Assembly (NCBI GenBank): GCA_020853455.1 | Contig: JADYYV010000076.1 | Location: 1-19,442 of the forward strand | Length of the DNA stretch: 19,442 nucleotides | Direction of reading: 5' to 3' | DNA from: Alphaproteobacteria bacterium | Lineage (GTDB): Bacteria > Pseudomonadota > Alphaproteobacteria > Micavibrionales > UBA2020 | Part shown: in pieces, positions 14,425 to 19,442 of the stretch | Layout: each line of letters opens with the position of its first letter | Numbering within the stretch: position 1 is the stretch's first letter | Notes under the pieces: generated by a model | Told to the model about the DNA's origin: nothing | The model's input: only the letters and a program-made list of their open reading frames with translations | Database searches by the model: none | Position numbers and translations under genes: made by a program

Positions 14425-15855
14425 GTGCTTCCACGGCTGCGCATTTGCTTCCGTGTTGTCGTTATCGGGCGAGGGCGGCAGGGGACGGAAGGGAGAGCCG
14501 AGCTTTTTGACGAACTTGGTCAGGTCGTCGCCCGCTTCCTTGATGCTGTTCAGGATCTTGTTCTGCCCCTCCAGCTTGTCCTGCACCACGTGATAGATGC
14601 GGTCGAGGTCGTGCTTGTGCTGTTCGGTCAGCGATTGCGCCAGCGTTTTCAGCTCCGCGTCGCCCGGCTCCGGCGTGTCGGTCACGATGTCGCTCGCATA
14701 TCCCAAAATCTTTTTGTAGGTCTTGGTCAGCGTCTTGACGGTTTTGGCATCTTCCAGAATGGCTGACAGTTTCTGAAGCGCGTTCCGGCTTTCCTGGTGG
14801 TATTCCTCCGCAAACACGCGGTGCTTCAGGATATCGCAGAGGCGGTCCATTTCGGCGTCGTTGTCCTTGATGATCTTCTCGGCGAATTTTTCGAGCGCCT
14901 TGAGGTTCTTCAGGCTGGCATCGTCCATCGTCGAGGTGGGCGCGGCGGGGTCGGCCTCGCCGTTGATGATGCCGTCGAAGCTGATGAAGCGGTCGCCGAT
15001 TTCATCGCGGATGTCGTTCGCCACATCCATCAGCGACATGTTGATGACCAGCGACAGCAAAAGGTTGCCGTTCGATTTGGAAATCATGCCGATCGGGCCC
15101 AGCTTGTTGAATTCCTCGGGCGACAGGGAATTTTCGACGTTGCCGGTGCCCAGATGCACCACCACGATTTCCGCATCGGGCGGGGCGAGCTTGCGCGCCT
15201 GCGTCATCAGGCGGCGCATGGAGTTGCCGGCAAAGAAACCGCCGTCGATCAGCGCGTGACGGTGCGTGACGTTGGGCATGTCTTCGTTGGGGGTGGTCGA
15301 ATAATATTTCGACGGGAAATAAGTGGGCGCGGTGGTGGAGGCGCGCACAGCGTCGCGCATCAGCATGCTCGACCAGCCTTCCGGCGATTTATCCTTTTGT
15401 CCCTTGATGTGCGCGATCCAGACCGGGCGGAAATTCTTGATGTCCGTCGCCGGGATCAGCAGGTGGGTCAGGGAATCCTTCATCTTGCAGTCGCCCAGTT
15501 TTTCCTTCAGCGCGTCTTCCAGCGGCTTGGGATCGTAGAGGGCGGAGGAAGAAAGCTTGCGAATGCTTTTAAAACGCAGCTCGGGGAAAATTTTCGGCCC
15601 GAAGGTGTAGTAGAAATTTTTCAGTTCCTGAGCCGAATGTTTCGGCTTGGTCGGGTTCTGCTCGTCGGGCACAACCAGGCCAGCGCCAAGGATCGCGCCC
15701 GTCGATGTGCCGCCGACCATGTCGAACAGTTCGGCGATAGGCTTGCCTGTGCGCTCCTCGATCTCCTGCAAGATGCGCGCGGGCACGACGCCACGAATGC
15801 CGCCGCCGTCGATAGACAGGACTGTGAAGACGCGTTTCTTCTTTTTCTCGGTCAT
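14398..15855 (-). CDS. Patatin-like phospholipase with long helical C-terminal region
   Basis: A 485-residue patatin-family lipid acyl hydrolase. The oxyanion loop is in VLSIDGGGIRG (residues 12-22), the nucleophile is Ser51 in GGTSTG, and the acid of the Ser-Asp dyad is Asp204 in LIDGGFFAGN, all in the usual order. Residues ~310-480 are charged and helical (LKNLKALEKFAEKIIKDNDAE and following) and are not part of the catalytic fold. The ATG at 15855 was chosen because GGGGGC lies seven bases upstream; a GTG at 15912 is in frame but has no such site. No signal peptide is seen, so action on inner-leaflet or cytosolic lipid is likely. CapV-type CBASS effectors share this fold, but no nucleotidyltransferase is adjacent. 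The catalytic family is certain; the role is not. Confidence 0.93.
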   Translation of the reverse strand: MTEKKKKRVFTVLSIDGGGIRGVVPARILQEIEERTGKPIAELFDMVGGTSTGAILGAGLVVPDEQNPTKPKHSAQELKNFYYTFGPKIFPELRFKSIRKLSSSALYDPKPLEDALKEKLGDCKMKDSLTHLLIPATDIKNFRPVWIAHIKGQKDKSPEGWSSMLMRDAVRASTTAPTYFPSKYYSTTPNEDMPNVTHRHALIDGGFFAGNSMRRLMTQARKLAPPDAEIVVVHLGTGNVENSLSPEEFNKLGPIGMISKSNGNLLLSLVINMSLMDVANDIRDEIGDRFISFDGIINGEADPAAPTSTMDDASLKNLKALEKFAEKIIKDNDAEMDRLCDILKHRVFAEEYHQESRNALQKLSAILEDAKTVKTLTKTYKKILGYASDIVTDTPEPGDAELKTLAQSLTEQHKHDLDRIYHVVQDKLEGQNKILNSIKEAGDDLTKFVKKLGSPFRPLPPSPDNDNTEANAQPWKHRAGDKPKP

Positions 15856-16156
15856 TTTTCTGCCCCCGAACAGGTCGCGCCGCTTTCCGGCTGCGAACCC
15901 CAAATTGCACACACTCCGAGGCCGTTTTTTTCTTATTAGTGGAACAAGTGTATTGAAATATAGAGACGTGGCAATCCCCTAAAACGATATTAATTAACAT
16001 AAATAGATAAGAAGATTACACAAAACAGCGACATAACCGGGCAGGGCGTCTTTATTTCGGGATTTGAGACTAAATTTAATAAAAGTTTAAATGAAATACA
16101 TAAGTATAGAGGAACGGCAGCAAAACTGGCCTGCAAGCGGATGAAATATCTGCCGA
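15856..16156. other. 301-bp AT-rich spacer between divergent patatin and kinase genes
   Basis: The spacer holds the patatin leader and promoter on the minus strand (15947-15974) and AT-rich DNA from about 15980 to 16120. On the plus strand TTGAGA (16064-16069) and TTAAAT (16087-16092), 17 bp apart, are a weak promoter candidate for the kinase. No convincing protein-coding gene is seen. Confidence 0.5.
15947..15974 (-). promoter_or_regulatory. Putative sigma-70 promoter of the patatin gene
   Basis: On the minus strand TTGCCA (complement of 15969-15974) and TACACT (complement of 15947-15952) are 16 bp apart. The predicted leader is about 85 bases. Confidence 0.5.
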
Positions 16157-18793
16157 ATGGCCAAGGGAGAGGGCTCCGCCTTGACGACCGATAAAACATC
16201 TCAGACCGTATCGCAGCGGTACTTGAAAACGGACACCGTCGCGTCGTTCATTCTCGTGAACGGCATGGTGATCGCCGCAATCGCGTTTGTCGCGCTGCAT
16301 TTCGCTGTCGCCAACATGAAAACGCTGGAAGCGCGCAGCCGCACGCGCGACATCCTGCGCGCAACCGAACAATCGCTGACGGAAATGGAAAAAACCGTCC
16401 GCAACCTGCAATATTTCCATTCATCCGTGAACGCGGCGACGCAGGAACAGCCCTCCGTCATCGGCGGGGTGCAGAAACTGCTGACGGGCAACGCGCCGCT
16501 GACGTCTTTGCTGTGGACGACCGACAAGGGCATCTGGCGGCAGCAGGACATGCGCAGCATGACCGAACGCACATCCTACGACCCCGCAGCGGGCTGGCCG
16601 GCCTTCAACGAACTGGCGCGTGAAGCCGCGAATGCCAATTTCAACGAAATCGATTACCTGCCCGATATGCGCTGGGCGGCGTTCAACGTCAAGACGACGA
16701 ACAGCATGGACGAGCCCGTGGGGCTGGTCCTGAAATCGCGCCTTGCCGACAACGGCACCGGCATCCTGCTGGTGGCGACCACGCCCGCCATGATCTTCGG
16801 CAACGGCTGGGCGACACAGCGCGAAGACATCGACCGCGTGATGATCAAGGACCGCGACACGGAATTCGTGCTGGTCGATACGCGCCTGCCTTCGCTGCTG
16901 GCGGCGGACGACGCCGATCCTTCCGGCGAAACCGTCAATTACGTGCTGACGCTGGGCAACCAGTCCTGGGACATCAAATTCGGGGTGCGCCCGACGCTGA
17001 TGTCGAAACTGCTGACCTTTACGCCGTGGGGCGCGCTGGCGCTGATCATGATCCTGACCGGCATCGCCGCCAGCATCGCGCATCGCAAGCATGCGCAAGA
17101 CCTGAAACTGGAAGAAATGTCGAAAAGCCTCGAAGGCACGCAGTCCGAACTGCAAAGCCGCATTTCCGAGCGCGACAAGCTGTTCCACGCCCTGCGCAAG
17201 TCCGAGCGCGAATACAAGGCGGTCATCAACTCCGTCTCCGACGTGATTTTCGAAACCGACGAAATCGGCCGCATCATGTTCCTGAACGAAACATGGAAAA
17301 AAATGACGCTGCGCGAAACCGGCGACACGCTGGGCGAATCGCTGTTCGCCATGCTGGAGGTGTCGGAGCAGACCAAGCAGCGCGACATGTTCGACGAACT
17401 GGTGCGCGGCGAGCGTCAGGCGTACCGCGCCGAAACCCGCCTGAACCTCGGCCACGGCGCGATCAAGCCGGTCGAAATCGCCTTCTCCATGCTGCGCATG
17501 ACGGAGGACAAGAGCATCCGCGTGGTGGGGTCGATCCACGACATCGAAAAACGCCGCCGCGCCGAACTTGCGGTGCGGGAGGCGGAGCAGCGTTTCCGCG
17601 CGATCTTTGAAAACTCTGTGTCCGGCATCTACCAGATTTCCGCCGATGGCCGCTTTATCGCGGCCAACATGGCGCTGGCCGAAATCCTCGGCTACGGCAC
17701 GCCGGGCGAGCTGATGAACGAGGTGAGCGATATCGGCGGGCAGTTGTATGTGCGCCCCAACGAGCGCGCCGAATTCGTCCAGAAACTGCTGTTCGAAGGC
17801 CGCGTATCGGGCAACGAAGCGGAAGTAAAGCGCCGCGACGGCAAGATCATCTGGATCCTGCAAAACGCGCGCGTCGTGCGCAACGAAAAAGGCAGCGTCG
17901 ATTATTACGAAGGCTCGGTCTGGGACGTAACCGAACGCAAAGAGGCGGAAGAGGCGATGCGCTATGCCCGCATCCAGGCCGAAATTTCCAGCCGTACCCG
18001 CATGGAATTCCTCGCCAACATGTCGCATGAACTGCGCACGCCGCTGAACGCCGTCATCGGCTTCTCCGAAATCATCAAGGACGAGGTGATGGGCCAGATC
18101 GAGATCAAGGTCTATAAGGAATATGCGCAGGACATCTACGACAGCGGCAATTACCTGCTGAAAATCATTTCTGAAATTCTCGAAGTGTCCAAGATCGAAA
18201 CCGGCAACCGCGAACTGAACCAGAGCAATTTCAAATTGATGAAGGCCGTCAAGGCCTGCATGACGATCATGATGAACCGCATCGACCAGGCGGGTGTCGA
18301 AGTGAAGATGGAACTGCCCGACGACCTGCCCGAATTGCTGGCCGAAGAACTGGGCTTCAAGCAGATCATGCTGAACCTGATCGGCAATGCCATCAAATTC
18401 ACCCCGCAGGGCGGCAAGGTGAAAGTCACCGCCAGCGTCGAAAAAACCGGCGAGATGTATATCGATATCATCGACAACGGTATTGGCATGAGCCCGGAAG
18501 AAATCAAGAAAGCGCTGACCCCCTTCGGCAAGGTCGATACCACGTTCAGCGGCATGAAGGCGGGCACGGGGCTTGGCCTGACCATCGTCGAATCCCTCGT
18601 GCGCCTGCATGGCGGCGAATTCAGGATCATCAGCCAGAAAGGAATAGGCACCACCGCCCGAGTCATTATGCCGGCATCACGCGTGCTGATGGAAACCGTG
18701 CCGGCGGCAGCCCCGCAGCCTGTGATTGCCGAAGAACCCAAGGCTTCCGGCGAAAACGGCGACGATGCGCCGCACCTGAAAGTCGTGAAGTAA
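16157..18793 (+). CDS. Orphan membrane sensor histidine kinase with two PAS domains
   Basis: An 878-residue sensor kinase. In order: membrane segment ~28-50 (FILVNGMVIAAIAFVALHF); a periplasmic sensing region to ~285; second membrane segment ~294-312 (WGALALIMILTGIAASIAH); a coiled-coil linker; PAS domains at ~350-470 and ~475-600; HisKA with His624 in NMSHELRTPLNAVIGFSEII; and the ATPase domain with N box Asn744, DNGIGM from Asp773 and GTGLGL from Gly803. It lacks a receiver or HPt domain, and no response regulator gene is adjacent, so its partner is elsewhere. The core resembles PleC/DivJ-type alphaproteobacterial kinases. The ATG at 16157 has no clear ribosome binding site; a TTG at 16181 lies seven bases after AAGGGAGAGGG and may be the real start, shortening the protein by eight residues. 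Confidence 0.93.
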   Translation: MAKGEGSALTTDKTSQTVSQRYLKTDTVASFILVNGMVIAAIAFVALHFAVANMKTLEARSRTRDILRATEQSLTEMEKTVRNLQYFHSSVNAATQEQPSVIGGVQKLLTGNAPLTSLLWTTDKGIWRQQDMRSMTERTSYDPAAGWPAFNELAREAANANFNEIDYLPDMRWAAFNVKTTNSMDEPVGLVLKSRLADNGTGILLVATTPAMIFGNGWATQREDIDRVMIKDRDTEFVLVDTRLPSLLAADDADPSGETVNYVLTLGNQSWDIKFGVRPTLMSKLLTFTPWGALALIMILTGIAASIAHRKHAQDLKLEEMSKSLEGTQSELQSRISERDKLFHALRKSEREYKAVINSVSDVIFETDEIGRIMFLNETWKKMTLRETGDTLGESLFAMLEVSEQTKQRDMFDELVRGERQAYRAETRLNLGHGAIKPVEIAFSMLRMTEDKSIRVVGSIHDIEKRRRAELAVREAEQRFRAIFENSVSGIYQISADGRFIAANMALAEILGYGTPGELMNEVSDIGGQLYVRPNERAEFVQKLLFEGRVSGNEAEVKRRDGKIIWILQNARVVRNEKGSVDYYEGSVWDVTERKEAEEAMRYARIQAEISSRTRMEFLANMSHELRTPLNAVIGFSEIIKDEVMGQIEIKVYKEYAQDIYDSGNYLLKIISEILEVSKIETGNRELNQSNFKLMKAVKACMTIMMNRIDQAGVEVKMELPDDLPELLAEELGFKQIMLNLIGNAIKFTPQGGKVKVTASVEKTGEMYIDIIDNGIGMSPEEIKKALTPFGKVDTTFSGMKAGTGLGLTIVESLVRLHGGEFRIISQKGIGTTARVIMPASRVLMETVPAAAPQPVIAEEPKASGENGDDAPHLKVVK
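16163..16173 (+). promoter_or_regulatory. Strong ribosome binding site pointing to a TTG start for the kinase
   Basis: AAGGGAGAGGG ends seven bases before the in-frame TTG at 16181. It lies inside the frame opened by the ATG at 16157, which itself has only weak upstream pairing. This argues for initiation at TTG. Confidence 0.5.
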
Positions 18794-18794
18794 A

Positions 18795-18817
18795 AGCAAG
18801 GGCTTAGCCCTTATGCT
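18795..18817 (+). terminator. Hairpin after the kinase gene
   Basis: AGCAAGGGC pairs across TTA with GCCCTTATGCT, leaving a two-base bulge; the inner AAGGGC/GCCCTT is perfect. It starts one base after the stop codon. No T-run follows, so termination strength is doubtful. Confidence 0.45.
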
Positions 18818-18880
18818 CCCAAAGGCCACAGATATACTCAATACTCAACTAATTGATATTATTAAATAAATTGGCGTTTG

Positions 18881-18902
18881 AACACCCGTTTTCAATGGTG
18901 TT
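18881..18902. repeat. Short inverted repeat in the kinase-Nudix spacer
   Basis: AACACC (18881-18886) and GGTGTT (18897-18902) form a 6-bp inverted repeat with a 10-base spacer. It abuts the larger inverted repeat that follows. It may be an operator half or a weak hairpin. Confidence 0.3.
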
Positions 18903-18935
18903 TGACAGCCCGTTATGCTAATAATGGGATGTCAA
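18902..18935. promoter_or_regulatory. Inverted repeat upstream of the Nudix gene
   Basis: TTGACAgCCC (18902-18911) and GGGaTGTCAA (18926-18935) form a 10-bp inverted repeat with one mismatch around a 14-base AT-rich centre. The left arm doubles as a perfect -35 hexamer, although no good -10 is seen at 16-18 bp. It is a plausible operator or leader hairpin, 22 bp before the start codon. Confidence 0.45.
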
Positions 18936-18957
18936 CCAGTCAAAGGGGTTTTCGTCC

Positions 18958-19442
18958 ATGGACGATGGCATGCCGAAGAAACTGAAGGCCGAAATTACCG
19001 AACGCAAACGTGTCTATGACGGTTTTTTCAAGGTCGATGAACTCACCATCAACATGAACACCCACAACGGCGGCTCGATGGAAATCAAGCGGCTGGTGTT
19101 TGAACGTGGCCATGCGGTCGCGATCCTCGGCTACGATCCCGTGCGTGACGAAGTCCTGCTGGTCAATGAAATGCATCCCGGCCTTTTGTCGGCCGGCGAT
19201 TATCCCTTCATCAACGCGCTGCCTGCCGGCATGATCGACCCGGGCGAAGCGGTGCTGGAGGCGGCGGCGCGCGAATTCTTTGAGGAAACCGGCGCGCAGC
19301 TGAATTCCGCCCGCATCATCCATGAAGGCGCTTACGTATCCTCGGGCGGCACCTCGGAAAAAATCACGCTTGTCATCGGTACACTCGACATGACTAAGGT
19401 CGTGAACGGCAGCATCCAGGGCAAGACGAACGAAGGCGAAGA
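18958..19442 (+). CDS. Nudix hydrolase, ADP-ribose pyrophosphatase-like (3' end outside window)
   Basis: The first 161 codons of a Nudix enzyme; the frame is still open at the window edge. The Nudix box is complete, GMIDPGEAVLEAAAREFFEE followed by TGA (G-x5-E-x7-R-E-x2-E-E-x-G), supplying the metal-binding glutamates. The start (TERKRVYDGFFKVDELTI), FERGHAVAILGYDP, LPAGMIDPGE and YVSSGGTSEKITL follow the pattern of NudF-type ADP-ribose pyrophosphatases, which split ADP-ribose to AMP and ribose 5-phosphate. The segment before the box (NEMHPGLLSAGDYPFINA) departs from the usual VEQFRxG form, so substrate preference could differ. The ATG has AAAGGGG nine bases upstream. No signal peptide is seen. 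Confidence 0.88.
   Translation, partial: MDDGMPKKLKAEITERKRVYDGFFKVDELTINMNTHNGGSMEIKRLVFERGHAVAILGYDPVRDEVLLVNEMHPGLLSAGDYPFINALPAGMIDPGEAVLEAAAREFFEETGAQLNSARIIHEGAYVSSGGTSEKITLVIGTLDMTKVVNGSIQGKTNEGE

Noticed and set aside
14398..15855. CBASS antiphage operon with patatin effector
   Set aside because: Only the patatin fold supports it. No cGAS/DncV-like nucleotidyltransferase, E1/E2/JAB or HORMA/TRIP13 gene lies on either side.
14797..15939. 380-codon open frame antisense to the patatin gene
   Set aside because: Val/Gly/Arg-rich with no motif and lying opposite a catalytically complete phospholipase.
16091..16194. Two overlapping upstream mini-frames (16091-16144 and 16141-16194) before the kinase, both starting ATGAAATA
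   Set aside because: Neither has a ribosome binding site, both are under 20 codons, and the second simply overlaps the kinase start out of frame.
16421..18610. 729-codon open frame antisense to the histidine kinase
   Set aside because: Its translation is His-, Gln-, Asp- and Ala-rich with no domain, as expected of the complement of GC-rich coding DNA, while the plus strand encodes a complete kinase.

Overview
The window looks like chromosomal DNA of an alphaproteobacterium. It is GC-rich with densely packed genes. The transcription-repair coupling factor, the class I aminotransferase and the histidine kinase core (motif NMSHELRTPLNAVIGFSEII) all have an alphaproteobacterial flavour. No rRNA, tRNA, CRISPR array, insertion sequence or phage structural gene was seen. 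The genus cannot be named from the sequence alone.

Layout. 1-2983: the 3' three-quarters of mfd, then a small unknown gene, closed by a hairpin. 3047-5736: two unrelated plus-strand genes, a GNAT-like protein behind a long structured leader and a membrane-anchored protein with an internal duplication. 5733-8632: a minus-strand run read as azoR, then a LigB/DODA-type extradiol dioxygenase, then a nitrilase-superfamily amidohydrolase, with a divergent HxlR/DUF24 regulator. The intergenic space holds repeated AGTTACT elements and a dyad over the regulator's ribosome binding site. This reads as an electrophile, quinone or catechol response module. 8622-9062: a small unknown gene converging on the regulator. 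9238-11958: a plus-strand operon of an AmgK-like sugar kinase, an aspartate-type aminotransferase and a small unknown gene.

11985-13193 is the most unusual part. Three small unrecognised proteins (143, 98 and 106 residues) with different bodies all end in the same short basic tail, A-P-[KR]-T-A-[RT]-F followed by 4-6 residues rich in K, R and T. The first and third genes have near-consensus sigma-70 promoters (TTGACA, 17 bp, TACACT or TATAAT), and the two promoters share an extra TAATWATT after the -35 box. This looks like a set of small proteins sharing a C-terminal signal or docking peptide. I do not recognise it as a described family.

13222-15855: a FUSC-type membrane protein and a patatin-like phospholipase on the minus strand, separated by a short imperfect tandem duplication of the patatin gene's 3' end. 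16157-18793: an orphan PAS-PAS histidine kinase with no receiver domain, divergent from the patatin gene across an AT-rich 301-bp spacer. 18958 to the window end: the 5' part of an ADP-ribose pyrophosphatase-like Nudix hydrolase with two inverted repeats upstream.
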